Source: Aphrocallistes beatrix
Lineage: Eukaryota > Porifera > Hexactinellida > Sceptrulophora > Aphrocallistidae
Direction: 5' to 3'
DNA: 64,000 nucleotides
Assembly (NCBI GenBank): GCA_963281255.1
Contig: OY725494.1
Coordinates: 2,431,934 to 2,495,933, forward strand
Position 1 is the stretch's first letter. Every line of letters begins with the position of its first letter. The notes beneath the pieces were generated by a model. The model saw nothing but the letters and a program-made list of their open reading frames with translations. It had not been told where the DNA came from and did no database searches. Shown one piece after another: positions 11,345 through 22,404 of the stretch. A program made the position numbers and the translations under genes.

Positions 11345-11648
11345 AACTCGGATGACAAGTGAACAGTGTGTAAAATTGAGAACTAAAGAATTTGTGTATC
11401 TGAATGCAAACAACTCGTATTACTTGATAAGTGTGTTAGATTAAAATTCTCGTCGATAGGATTGGGAATATGACAATGTAATGATTGAACATCGTTCTCG
11501 ACTTACCATCCTAAGCTATAACTATAAATATGAATTTCAAAACTAAATGTACACAATTGCATTTGTGGGATGTCTGGATGGCGACTGGTTGATAAAGGTG
11601 GAGGCAAACTGGGGTATTTTATATAATTTACGAATGGGCTCATATAAT

Positions 11649-11678
11649 ATTATATTGGACCTATGGATCCAATATAAT
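11649..11678. other. Short perfect inverted repeat
   Basis: Arms attatattgga (11649-11659) and tccaatataat (11668-11678) around an 8-nt loop, in the 370-bp gap between the asparagine synthetase stop and the PDZ gene start. It may be a cruciform, a transcription-factor site or a MITE relic. Nothing else is recognisable in 11345-11712. Confidence 0.6.
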
Positions 11679-11712
11679 TGAGGTTCACTCCCATTCTCAA
11701 TTACCCTCGCCT

Positions 11713-13843
11713 ATGTATTTCCTTCTATCAGCATATATGTCTTCGCCTTTCGTTTCTGGAGGAAGCGAGTCTATCTGGAACGAAAATGCTCTGGTCGCTC
11801 AATCTGGCAATAAGCGGATGGTGATAACCCCGGGGGCCCGCGCTAACTTCAGAACGTTGCTGGACTCGAGGAGTGGCGGCGAGCGCGAGGAGACGGGCTC
11901 CATGTTGTCCGGAGTGAGCGCGTCCAGCCAGGGGGTGCTGGCTGGGAATGTGTACAGGGTGGGGGGGCTCACCCGCGAGCTGGTGGAGAAGCTGCAGGAG
12001 TCGGAGCGGGAGGGAAGCCTCGCTGCGCTACCACCCAACATCAACTATGTGGAGCTGAAGCCAGGGGAAGCACCGCCGAAGGGGTTTGCATGGGAAGCTT
12101 CTTCTAAGAAGAAAGGTAGCTATCTGCATTTAAATCTCCACTTTACACGATTGTATTGAAAGTTCCGATAGGGAAACTAAGGATCAACCTCATCCCCGAG
12201 AGCATCCGCAAGATCGCCGGGGTGCGGAGCGTGTCAGAGAAGTCGATGGAGGCGCTAGAGCCCGCTCTGCGAGGGGAGTCCGAAGACATGGACAGCGTGC
12301 CCTGGGATAGCAAGTCCAAGCAGCTGTTCATGAGAGAGGTGGAGATCTGGAAGACCCCTGGAGACACCCTCGGCTTCTACGTCAGTCGGGGGGACGGACA
12401 CGAGCGTTCTGACGGCGTCTTCCTGACTCGGCTGGTGCTGGGGAGCTACATAGAGCGGCTGGGGCTGCTGCAGGTCGGAGACGAGATCCTGGCCATCAAC
12501 GGGATTCCAGTGGGAGACATGCCGCTTCAGAATGTGGTCATGCTGATGAAGTACGTGCAGAGACTCGTGCTCACTGTGAAGGTCAGGTTCTTACTGGAAA
12601 AATTTCTTTATTTTAATTATCTCGTTAGATAATCATTATTTAAAGTTACAAATTAGTTTTGAACTTTTAATTAAATTAAATAATTCTAAATAAGGGCAGG
12701 CACCTCCCTCCCTTTGTTCCCACACACCTGGGATCCTCCTTCTAATCCCCTGAGGTGTTAGTGTTCTTGTGCTACATCTACATGGCACAACAACTTCTGA
12801 GTCGTTAACACACCTCTGGTTGGTTTTTCTCTGAAGTGTACTATCCTTCTTGTCGGTCACATTTTTTTATGGAGAACTAAATTACGAACCTGACTGTGAC
12901 TGAATATCAGTAGAGCAACATCTAAACCTATACTGATCATGGTTTTAACTAATGAATGTGTGTATTTCTATGATAGGCACCTACTGGTTGGTCGCACCTC
13001 TACAGGAAATTCAATCGCCGCTCTAAGCAGTCAAAGAAAGCACCTCCAGCCCCTCCCCCCGCCCCCTTTGTCCCGCCCAGATCTACCAAGTCTGGCTCCA
13101 TTCCTTTCCCATCCGCGGAGCCCTTTGAAGGAAGACCTCGGACTTCCAGTTTCACGGATGCCCCGCGAGGAGTGGAGGTAGCGACTGCTGCCCTCTTGCC
13201 GCGACACACCCGGGGCTTCTCTGACATTGCGATGCCCAACCCGATCTCCTACAACCCTCCGGACGCACACTACGATATGCCCCAGCACGTTGATCACCAG
13301 CACTCTCTCTCTTCCAGTGAGACATTCCAACATCCAGGCTCTGTTGCCATACAACAGGGATACTTGCAACCCAAGCACTTGAGAGAGACAGCCGCATCGA
13401 GGCAGCTCCTGGATTCTGAACAGGTGGAGTACCTAGCGCAGATAGAGAGGGACAAGCACATCTTTATGTCAGAAGACGTAATGCTAGCTCCTCATCGCGT
13501 AGGGACTAGCAGTAGCAGCAACCCGATTGTTCTACCGCTGTGCCACTCTCGCACGACCGCTGAAGACCCCTATAAGCCCGCTCACCCGTACGCAGCATCA
13601 CCCAGCGCCCAACCGCTCTACCCCGAGGACGCCGACCCTACTGACACAGACCCGGAGTCCGCACCAGCCACTGAAGCTGCAGATTCTGAGTCGATGCCTG
13701 ACACAGACCGTGCGGACACTCCCAGCCTAGCTTCTGTCAACATCTCCAGAGACGGTTCCGTGGTCTCCATCCCCCCTCTCCCCAATCAGGAGGTCGAGAT
13801 GCCTCAAGGAGATGTGCTCCTCCCCAAAATATACATCAGCTAG
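11713..13843 (+). CDS. PDZ-domain scaffold protein, three exons
   Basis: Exons 11713-12115, 12163-12581 and 12977-13843 join in frame (GAAAG/GTAGCT donor, phase 1; AAG/GTCAGG donor, phase 0) to give 562 residues. The first intron is only 47 bp. ATG 11737 (MSSPFV) is an equally good start. One PDZ domain lies at about residues 189-275: the TLGFYV carboxylate-binding loop, GVFLTRLVLGS, GLLQVGDEILAINGI and the final LVLTVK strand are all visible. It is followed by a proline-rich stretch (APPAPPPAPFVPPRS) and an acidic, Ser/Thr/Pro-rich tail with several tyrosines. The N-terminal 180 residues have no domain I recognise. The PDZ is loosely reminiscent of PAR-6, but no PB1 or CRIB motif is seen, so a membrane or cortex scaffold is as far as I would go. 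Confidence 0.8.
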
Positions 13844-14542
13844 CTCGAGTGATGCTTCCGATAGAGTATGTTCTTTTTTGTATTTTTCAAAATAACTTTT
13901 ATGTATTTATTTAAAAATTAATTTTTGTTTCATATCTCAATATAATTTTTAACTACAGTGACTCCAGCCTGTTCTCCACCATAGCCTACTATATACGTAT
14001 ATGCTACAGTAGAAGGCTATGACTCCACACACATATTTTTGTAACATTTTCGTCTTTTCTACTCGGTTCAGTCATAGAATATTGCGAGATCTACGCAATT
14101 CGATTTATTTTCACACTCCTACAGCCTGTGCTCTACTCAGTATGAACTGAGACAACTTGATAGGATGTTAGGATGAAACTAGTATGAATTCACGTTTAAT
14201 GCAATTATTGATGAATTTAACCGATTTTATCAGTAAAAAAATCGAGTCATTATTCCCTATTAAGATTTGTCGCGCGAATAAGATGAGATAGAAGTGAACA
14301 TGTTTGATAAAATGTTAAATGCCATGGTGACTCAGCAAAAATCTAAAATCGGGGTACAGTGAGTCCTTAACGTAACATTTCACATGTGTATTCTCGCAAT
14401 AAGTTGGAAGCACACTCCCATCCCGTCTGACTTTTTTCAAATAAAATACTCAATTTATATATTTCTTCACTCGTTCGCCAGTGACTTTCTATCCGGGATA
14501 GTATAGGAAAAACGCTGTTAGCGCAGCTAGGAGTCGGGCCGG
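13844..14542. other. Intergenic, contains a 42-bp palindromic relic
   Basis: AT-rich spacer with no open frame of note. At 13980-14021 lies catagcctact facing agtagaaggctatg, a hairpin made of the terminal motif of the long foldback family found at 18851-22375. It is probably the collapsed remnant of such an element. Confidence 0.5.
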
Positions 14543-15258
14543 CAGGGTTGATAAAAATCATGATTTTTTTAAAAAATCAAAAAAATCCGATTTTTTTTAT
14601 TTTTATTGCTTTTTGCAATTAATTTCACATTTTGTCATATTATTTTGCTAATAAATCCACAATATTGAGAATCAGATAGTTTAATAGAATATTATCGATT
14701 TAATTTTGCTTGAATTCAGCATGTTTATGATTAATTGAATAGGAAATGTAGAAGAGAAAATATAGTACGAAGTTTTAAATAGATAGATTGAGCATTATGT
14801 AGATAAATACAATCTTGGCCGCCTTATCGATTCCAAGTCTATTCCTTATGTTGGAACTTGGAATGTATATAGCCAAATGTTGAAAATATCCGCTCAACTC
14901 CTGCGCTTGATGCCAGAGCTGAATAATTTAATTTTTGATTGTAAAAAGCTATATTGTTCACAATAATATGTGTGATCATTATAATTCGAATAGAGTCGAG
15001 TCTCGTTAATACGAATCAGGGAACCTTCAAAACTTGAACGTATTATCCGGAATTCGTATTACCCGAAGTTAATTTCATGCATTTGTACAGGCTGGGGAAT
15101 CAAACCTTGTTCGCTTTAACCGGTATTTTACCTTATCCGTGTTCGTATTAGCGAGAGGCTACTTTACTTTATTATATGATTTAAATCATGATTTCTATTA
15201 ATAAAAATCATTGATTTAAATCATGATTTAAATCAATGATTTAAATCAAACAACCCTG
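14543..15258. mobile_element. hAT-type MITE with a nested pogo-like MITE remnant
   Basis: The left end is cagggttgataaaaatcatg and the right end, reverse-complemented, is cagggttgtttgatttaaat. CAGGG termini are typical of hAT elements. The right flank agctagg also occurs 10 bp outside the left end (14525-14531), suggesting an original target duplication with a small extra insert. Inside, tctcgttaatacgaat (15001) and its inverse ttcgtattagcgaga (about 15143) mark a pogo/Tigger-type MITE fragment like the one at 32515. No coding capacity. Confidence 0.7.
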
Positions 15259-15364
15259 AGCTAGGTATATAATTTGTTTCCAGATAGTCCACTTGGGACA
15301 TTTTTCTATTATTGTTGTTGTTTTTTCATACTAATGAGTTTTCACACAATCGGGTTTCCTATCA

Positions 15365-15420
15365 TCGTTTTTTACTATTTCACCCTGTAAAGAAATGGTA
15401 TAAAAACGGTTTCGACTGTA
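15365..15420. mobile_element. Right-end fragment of a small TA-flanked MITE
   Basis: The sequence ending aaaaacggtttcgactgta matches the right half of the element at 32573-32760 (tactatttcaccctgtaaag region in common). It lies about 45 bp upstream of the NHL gene start codon, so it may be part of that promoter. Confidence 0.55.
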
Positions 15421-15463
15421 TCAATTTTCAGTTTAGTGAAGTAGTATTAGATTTGTAGATTCT

Positions 15464-16768
15464 ATGGCAGCACCGCATCCCGGAGAATGTATCGATGGAA
15501 TAGGAGGAGTTGACTCTCTGAATGAGCAGATCTACTTAGCAAAACAAGAACTGAACTGTCGCTTCAAGAACTTCCATCGTGCGCTGTTTGAGAGGGAACT
15601 AGCAGTGATGGCAGAACTCGATGCTATTCTCAAGTCAGCTGGCGAACTCCGTGAGAAGAAGAAAAATCTGAAACAGACGCAAGAGGAGCTGAAGAAGAAG
15701 AGGAAGAAGAAAAAGGGGAAGGAGTATAATGCGAAGAGGAAGGAGCTTCTGGAAGCTGTTACTGCACAGGTGTCTGAGGTGGAGCATTTGGTTTGTGTGA
15801 GTGAGAAAGGTGTGGTAGAGCTGGAGTGGAAAGATTCCGAGGTGTTCGCGGCGATCCTACAGAGTTGCGTTGTTGTGAGAAGGGAACTAACGTTTGCTCC
15901 TAATCCCGTCATCCCTTCCATTCAGAATGCTGTTCCTTATGCGGGGAGGCAGACGCCTGTGTGGAGCGTGGCAACGACTGGATCTAGAGATGGACAGCTG
16001 GACGGTACCAGATGTTTAACCGTCGATGAAGAGAATGAGGATATTTATATTGCTGATGAGGACAATGACAGAGTTGTAGTCTTTAACCGAAATGGGTTAT
16101 TTGTCAGGAATTTGACAGTGAAAGGGATGAGGTGGCCTTACGGAATTGCGGTAGTTCCACAGTTCTGCTACATTTCTTCCACCCAAGCTAACGGTCCCAT
16201 TATAAAAGCGAACAAGATTACTGGCGAAAAGCTAGCTTCTATAGACCCAGGTATCACCATGATTGCTCTCACTCTAGACAAGGAGACAGGGATGTTGTTT
16301 GTTTGTCCTCTCTTCAACAATTCAATTTGGTTTATTCAACCCGATCGCTTAGAGAAGGTCTCAGAATTAACACTCCACACTCCTCACTTTAAAAGAGACA
16401 CCACTAAGCTCCATGACATGAAAACACAGAAAGAAGAAATCTACATTCTCTTCCATCAATCGCCATATCCTCTACAGTCTTTCGGTCGGGATGGAAATCT
16501 CCTCAGAACGATTATTCCACTGGACTCCATTGGTAGGATATTATACTTCTGCATAGATTTACAGCAGAACTTCATAGTCAGTGACAACTTCGCTGATAAG
16601 GTATTCGTCCTCTCACCAACAGGAGAGATCATAGCTACCATTGGTAAAGATGACTCCGGTGACGACGAACCTGGAGAGTTGTATGGTCCGCGTGGCGTAG
16701 GAGTATTGGAGAATGGTCGTATCGTGGTGTGTGATGGGAAGACGGAGAACATGCTGCAACTATTCTGA
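15464..16768 (+). CDS. Coiled-coil/NHL-repeat protein, single exon
   Basis: 434 residues from ATG 15464. Residues about 20-125 are highly charged with heptad character (LREKKKNLKQTQEELKKKRK) and predict a coiled coil. Residues about 160-434 hold NHL-type beta-propeller repeats, each with a D-x-x-I-Y-I/V-x-D pattern: EDIYIADEDNDRVVVFNRNG, the ENGRIVVCDGKTENMLQLF end, and others. This is the C-terminal half of a TRIM-NHL layout without RING or B-box, so a ubiquitin-ligase role is not supported. NHL propellers usually bind protein or RNA. A paralogue of the same design lies at 33427-34680 on the other strand. The absence of introns and intact frame suggest a functional, possibly expanded, family. 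Substrates are unknown. Confidence 0.85.
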   Translation: MAAPHPGECIDGIGGVDSLNEQIYLAKQELNCRFKNFHRALFERELAVMAELDAILKSAGELREKKKNLKQTQEELKKKRKKKKGKEYNAKRKELLEAVTAQVSEVEHLVCVSEKGVVELEWKDSEVFAAILQSCVVVRRELTFAPNPVIPSIQNAVPYAGRQTPVWSVATTGSRDGQLDGTRCLTVDEENEDIYIADEDNDRVVVFNRNGLFVRNLTVKGMRWPYGIAVVPQFCYISSTQANGPIIKANKITGEKLASIDPGITMIALTLDKETGMLFVCPLFNNSIWFIQPDRLEKVSELTLHTPHFKRDTTKLHDMKTQKEEIYILFHQSPYPLQSFGRDGNLLRTIIPLDSIGRILYFCIDLQQNFIVSDNFADKVFVLSPTGEIIATIGKDDSGDDEPGELYGPRGVGVLENGRIVVCDGKTENMLQLF

Positions 16769-17086
16769 ACTAGCTAGCTCCTTGAGTCCATTCGTACGTA
16801 TGCTCACTTGAAGCATTCCTTAGAATCAATATTATGTGCTAGGCTAGGTGAGGTAAATAATAAATGTATTGAATTATTCCATGTGGACTTGGAAAGCCAG
16901 CAAGATAGTTTGTCATACATTAGTACGGTATCTCATCTCTATTACGTATGATTAGTTTATTGAAGCAGATTCTACATGCGTGTCTTTATTTATGTCGGCT
17001 TGAAATAATACATTATTGTTTAAAATCTGTCAGACAACGCACTGATTAATGTTTTTTTACCTATCAGCATATCTACGTGGATATAA

Positions 17087-17380
17087 ACACATAAATACTT
17101 CGATCAAGACTCACCCGGTGACCCTGGGTCAAGCGGTTCCGACTCTGAGAGGAAGCAGCCCGGAGTATGCAAGGTCAGACAAGCAGGTTTCAAGGACCGT
17201 CATCGCTCGGGACCGGGAGAACCCCTTCGCAGGTACGGCGACATGTCCTGCTATACGTGCGGGAGAAGAGGGCATGGGTACCGGAGTTTCCCGGACTGCA
17301 CATGCTGGAAGTGCCACGGGAAGGGGCATGACGCGTCCGATTGCCGGAGTGGGGTGCATGTAACGACGGACATTCAATAA
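17087..17380 (+). pseudogene. Zinc-knuckle (CCHC) ORF remnant
   Basis: A 97-codon open stretch with no ATG of its own, between a stop at about 17084 and TAA 17378-17380. Its C-terminus has a classic CCHC zinc knuckle, CWKCHGKGHDASDC, preceded by a second Cys/His cluster CYTCGRRGHGYRSFPDC. The upstream part is rich in Gly, Ser, Arg and Lys. Paired zinc knuckles are typical of Gag-like proteins of retroelements and of some nucleic-acid-binding host proteins. No reverse transcriptase or terminal repeat is nearby. It could be a Gag fragment or an orphan exon. Confidence 0.45.
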
Positions 17381-17435
17381 ATAGTGATCCATGGTCTAGT
17401 TAATACACGGCCGTGTATGCCACCGAGAATGCATG

Positions 17436-18330
17436 AAAAATAGAAGGCCCGTTTTAACACAGTTCAAAGTTTAATTAGACCAGGGGTTCTTAAACTCTTT
17501 GCCAATCTGTGAATTATCACGCCCCCTACGCGGCTACACCTACACTTTTTCAGACTACCAAACTCAGAGAACACACCTATTTTCTAATATAGTTAAGAAT
17601 ATCTATTTAAATCAAACAAATCTATCAATGTGAAGGATGTAATTGTTACTTTTCAACAAGTTTCTTCACATTTTCATCCGGTATTACACCCCCTTACAAT
17701 ATCCTTACGCCATCCTAGTTTAAGAACCTGAATTAGACCGATAAATAAAAAAATGGATACGATAAGCCTTAGAAATGTATTATTACCATATACAAACATC
17801 ATATCAAGGTATGCAATTCTTAATTGGAATGTTTAAGCCATAACTCAAAAAGTATAGCTCGTATCACTAAAATTATACCATTCAATCCGCAAATTATTAC
17901 TTCCTATATGATAAAAATACTATTCACGTGTTTATTTTCAATATTCTCTGATTTATCTAGGATTTTGTAACATCTCATTACTTCTCTATAGATCGTGATA
18001 AAATCCTAGATGACTCGGAGAATATTGAAAATAAACACGTGAACAGTATTTTTATCATATATGAAGTAATAACCGATTGAATTGTATAATTTCCTAGTGT
18101 CTACGAGCTATACTTTTTGAGCAATGGCTTAAAAATTCAATTTTTGTTTCAAAAAAAGGGCCTATTGCGCAATCACATGATGACATATCAAATATTTGAC
18201 AGCTGAATTGCATACCTTGATATGGTGTTTGTATATGGTAATAATACATTTCTAAAGTCTATCATATACGGTTTTTGATTTATCGGTCTAATTAAACTTT
18301 GAACTGTGTTAAAGCTGGCCTTCTATTTTT
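17436..18330. mobile_element. Long palindromic (foldback) element interrupted by a hAT MITE
   Basis: The left arm aaaaatagaaggcccg... to ctattcacgtgtttat (ending about 17970) is matched in inverse by the right arm ending gccttctattttt at 18330. The inner arms meet at about 17985 between two copies of tcctagat-type sequence. Without the MITE at 17481-17730 the two arms pair along nearly their whole length. It shares the internal motif accata-tata-ctggtaatacatt with the palindromes at 18851 and 29092. Non-coding. Confidence 0.75.
17481..17730. mobile_element. hAT MITE with perfect 8-bp TSD
   Basis: 250 bp starting caggggttcttaaact and ending agtttaagaacctg, so the termini are inverted repeats. 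It is flanked on both sides by aattagac (17473-17480 and 17731-17738). The intact duplication and its position inside the left arm of the palindrome show it inserted after the palindrome formed. Confidence 0.9.
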
Positions 18331-18439
18331 CAAAGTTGCATAATAGTATATTTTTATCATAAAATATTCAACACCTCCCGAATACTTATTTACATCGGTT
18401 CTTAATTATTTAAAACCCTTTAATGAACTTATTTCACGA

Positions 18440-18777
18440 CAGGGCTGGGGTTGGCTAACCGATATTCGTGGTCGGTTATTTTGGTTTCCTCCAGGGCGGT
18501 TAACCGGTTAACCGATGTCAATATTAATTAGTATAAATATGGATTTGTCGACTAATATTTAACCTGATATTGAAAAATTTACAATTTTCAGTGGTCTCGA
18601 AATATATCATTTGATTAGAAAAGTAATATTCATGAATCTCCATCGAAAAACAATGAAATTAGTCTAAATATTTATAAAATAAAGCAGATCGGCTAACCGA
18701 GCCAAGATTTTCTAGCCGTTAACCGTGATTGACTGCGGTTAGCCTGTTAATTAACCGGTTAACCGAATCCAGCCTTG
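18440..18777. mobile_element. hAT MITE rich in ggttaacc motifs
   Basis: It begins cagggctggggttggctaa and its right end reverse-complemented begins caaggctggattcggttaac. ttcacga abuts both ends (18433-18439 and 18778-18784). A truncated copy in the opposite orientation occurs at 46394-46605 in a NUP155 intron. Multiple cggttaaccg motifs near both ends resemble subterminal transposase sites. Confidence 0.8.
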
Positions 18778-18850
18778 TTCACGATTTTCAAAATTTTTAT
18801 CACAAAATTTATTTACAAGTCTTTTTCAATGGGAGAAGAATATACCCAAC

Positions 18851-21800
18851 CATAGCCTACTGCATATAAGGCCTCACACTAACTTGCGGATTTGAGACTA
18901 TGGATGCAGTAGAAGATGATTGAACTAATACATGAGCTGCCTTAAATCATTAACTAAGCATAATAGAGCTAAGGAATGTGTTACCAGCATATATAAATAT
19001 GGTGTCAAAGTACCCATATTCGTTGTTAAAAATTAGATTAGTCACCATATGATTGCGCAATAGGTTATATTTGTGACAAATTTAGTGATTTTCAGAGGCC
19101 GTTTAAGGGCACTTCTAAATGTTTTTATTATAAATTTTTTGGCATAGAATTGAGATGTGAGTGGGTTAATACGAATAATTTGGTTTCTATTAGAATGTTG
19201 CTACATTCCAGTGTTACTATGGAAACGTGTTTTGGTCAGTTGGGGTCATATCTTGAAAACCGCAAGAGCTAGACATTCAAATATGATTCTATTTGATAAC
19301 CAATAGACTCTTTCCTATTAAATGATAATATAATTTATTTGTCTAAATTCAATGGTTTACGAATTAGACAATTTATCATATTGGTCACATTTGGTAATTT
19401 GTCAAATATCTCGCAAACCATTGAATTTAGACATTGAAATTATATTATCGCTTAATAGGAAGTAGTCTATTTGTTATGAAATGGAATTACATTTGAATGT
19501 CTTGCTATCGTGGTTTTCAAGATATGACCCTAACTCAGTGCTTCTCAACCTTTTCGGTTGCACGGAACCTTTTCGAAATTGGAAACGTTTCGCGGAACCC
19601 TCCTTCCTATTTATTGAATATCTAATAGCACTAATTGCACTTAACACAAAACTAAAGAATACAAAAGCTAATTAGTTAGTGACTTGTTTGTTGTTGTTTC
19701 TTCTTAATTATGAGATCAAAGCGCGGATTATGATTGGCGAGAGCACATCGCATTGTAATATCTAAGTTTTTATTAATGCTCTTCCTTGTTTTCGTCTTTA
19801 TGTGTGTGAGGCAAGAAAATGAGTTGTGAGTTTTGATTGCCTCTTCGGAAAGTATTTTCATTTCGCCTTTTTTTTCAAAACCTTGCTCTGTTGTCATCGA
19901 ATGTCTGGAATATGTTCTTCACGGGTGTATCTGTGTGAATTTCTATGAGAGGTTCCATCAGATCTGCATTAGCAAGTGTAAGACTCTTTGTGGAGAAAGG
20001 ATCTAGAATCCAATGCATTTCTTCCAGCATTTTGACTTCTTCATTCGGAAAGAATTCAAATGACTATATATTAGCATTTTTAGCTCTTTAAAATCGTCAA
20101 CATATGCTTTTGGTGGAACCTGCTTTACTTGAGGAAAGCTGGATAAGTCTCCAATCTCAACTTTGTCTTTCCTTAACTGCAGTTTCATTTTGAATGCTTC
20201 TACTTTGCTGTGTTGAGTAAATATGTCAGCATTAAGTCCTTGTTGGCTCAGGTTTAAAGAGTTCACTAGATCGAAAATAGATGCAAGGTAAGATAGTTTT
20301 ACTATCCAAGCAGGATCTGCAAAAAGAGAGGCCTTCTCAGGTCCCTCCATTGTCAAAAAGGCACGAATTTCCTCTCTCAATTGGAATACTCTGGTGAGCA
20401 CTTTTCCTCTTGAGAGCCATCGTACCTCAGAATGAAGAGCGATTCGTACTCTGCTCCCATTTCACACAATTTCTGGAACATCCGGATTTTTTCCCTTTTC
20501 CACCAGCTCTGATACAATTGACCGTATGTATCACATCTTCCAGTACAATCTCAAGTTCTCCTTTTGTTTCAGATCCGGTTTTAAACCGCTTCACTGCAAG
20601 TGGCTCAGGATGGATTATACAGTGCCAAGATACACAGTGAGGAGCAATCGCTCGTATTCTTGTAATTACACCAGATATTTTCCCGTCATCGCTGCCGCAC
20701 CATCTGTAGTAATCCCTGAACATTTTTCCCATGGAATTCGGTTTTCTTTAATAAATTCATCTAACTTCAAGAAGATTGCTTCGCCTGTAGTGCACACTCC
20801 AACATCCAAACAGCAAAGATATTCCTCCCTAATAGTTTCTGCCTCCAGATCAGGGTAACGAACGAAAGCTAAAAGCTGTGCTCGACTACTGACGTCAATT
20901 GATTCATCAAGCTGTATCCCAAACCAGCACGTATCTCGCAGTTTTTGGAAAAGTTGGTCTTGTAGGTCGAGATTTATATCTATCGTTTGCTGTAACACCG
21001 TGTCATTGGATAAAGGGCGTTCCTTCACTCTTTTAACAGCTTTCTCATTGTGGAGTTCTTCAGTAGCAATAATAAGACTTGGTTTAATGACATCTTCTCC
21101 TTCAGTAAATGGTCTCCTTTGTTTACACAAAACTTCAGCGATTCAATATGATGCTCACAATAGGTCAGCCTCTCCACTAATACCTTTCATTGTCTGATTA
21201 AAGGAGGATTTCTGTTTACAGGTGAGTTCACGCATCCTTTCAAAATATCCCTTTGTTTTAGTTTGATATTCTTTGCGGTTAGCCAGATGACGTTTTAGTT
21301 TCACTGGGGCAAGAGAGGAGTTGCACACCCGTTCTCCACAAATGAGGCATTCTGCTTCTGGTTTAACTTCATCTGATCATGTGGAAGATAAAATCCAAAA
21401 GCTAAATAGTCATCATTCCATTTTCTAGACTTGATTGCTATGCTAATGCTATTCAGATGGAGAACTCTTCGTTTTTTCTTAGGCTGTTCTTCCACAACGA
21501 AATCCGCTTCCGTGTTCCGGGCATCTCTCTCCAAAATGTGTGATGTAATATTGGACAAAGTATACTGCTACATTTGACAGTAGGGCTCAGTTGTATTCAA
21601 GATTCGTAAAATTAAAAGGCAACGACATGTATATATGCATTTGTAGCTGATTAAAATTATGTTTCGCAGTGATATAGTGTCAAACTGGTAGCAAATATCA
21701 AAGTATCACAGTTGATGTAATCCCTCAAGTCCGTTCATAATGATTCTTTATTAAAAATTATGGCTTTACTATCAAAATAATATCAGATAACAATCATTAC

Positions 21801-22375
21801 ATTGAATCACTAAGTGATGTTCTGGTTGCTCTGTGTGCTAATAATTTTCAATACAGAATATTTTTAACAAATTAATATAATATGTATATGTTTCTGAGTC
21901 AAGGAACCCCTATGGAACCCCCAAGTTTCAGGGAACCCTAAAATCACTTTGGCGGAACCCCGGTTGAGAAGCACTGCCCTAACTGACCAAAACACATTTC
22001 CATAGCAACACTGGAATGTAGCAACATTCCATGAAAAAATTCCAATTAATTTTTCGTATTAATTAACCCATTCACATCTCAATTCTATGCGAAAAAATAT
22101 ATAATAAAATCATTTAGAAGTGCCTTTAAACGACCTGAAAATCACTAAATTTGTCGCAAATATAACCTATTGCGCAATCATGACTAATCTAAATTTTAAC
22201 AACGGATATGGGTACTTTACACCATATTTATATATATACTGGTAATGCATTCCTAAGTTCTATTGTGCTTTGTTAATTATTTAAGGCTGCTCATGTATTA
22301 GTTCAACCATCTTCTACCGCATCCCTATTCCCAAATCCGCAAATTACTGTGAAGCCTTATGTGCAGTAAGCTATG
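18851..22375. mobile_element. Long palindromic element (arms 18851-19535 and 21985-22375) hosting a hAT transposon
   Basis: Termini are catagcctactgcatataag on the left and, reverse-complemented, catagcttactgcacataag on the right, flanked on both sides by acccaac (18844-18850 and 22376-22382). Removing the 2.4-kb hAT insert at 19536-21976 leaves about 1.1 kb that folds on itself around 19370. Internal segments (gcgcaat, accatatttatatat-ctggtaat, gcaacactggaatgtagcaac) recur in the palindromes at 17436 and 29092 and in relics near 47890 and 60660. Confidence 0.75.
19536..21976 (-). mobile_element. Decayed hAT transposon (BED/ZBED5-like transposase), 8-bp TSD
   Basis: Termini cagtgcttctcaacc and ggttgagaagcactg form an inverted repeat, and ccctaact flanks both sides (19528-19535 and 21977-21984), the 8-bp duplication expected of hAT. 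On the minus strand the transposase is readable in pieces: a KSRKWNDDYLAFGF start typical of ZBED5/SCAND3-type proteins followed (with a frame change) by CLICGERVCNSSLAPVKLKRHL, a BED-like zinc finger; then FGIQLDESIDVSSRAQLLAFVRY with SGITTDGAAAMTG in 21130-20666; then VRYPD-to-C-terminal pieces at 20732-20427 and 20401-20003. Frameshifts and stops separate the pieces, so it is inactive. The plus-strand frames over it are shadows. Confidence 0.85.
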
Positions 22376-22404
22376 ACCCAACTTAATACTATATATGTTT
22401 TAAA

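Noticed and set aside
11713..13843. Calling the PDZ gene PAR-6
   Set aside because: The PDZ has some resemblance (LGFY, GLL-V-DE-L-VNGI), but PB1 and CRIB motifs are absent and the tail is unlike PAR-6.
20410..20858. Plus-strand frames over the hAT transposon
   Set aside because: They are antisense shadows of the minus-strand transposase, which is recognisable by motif.
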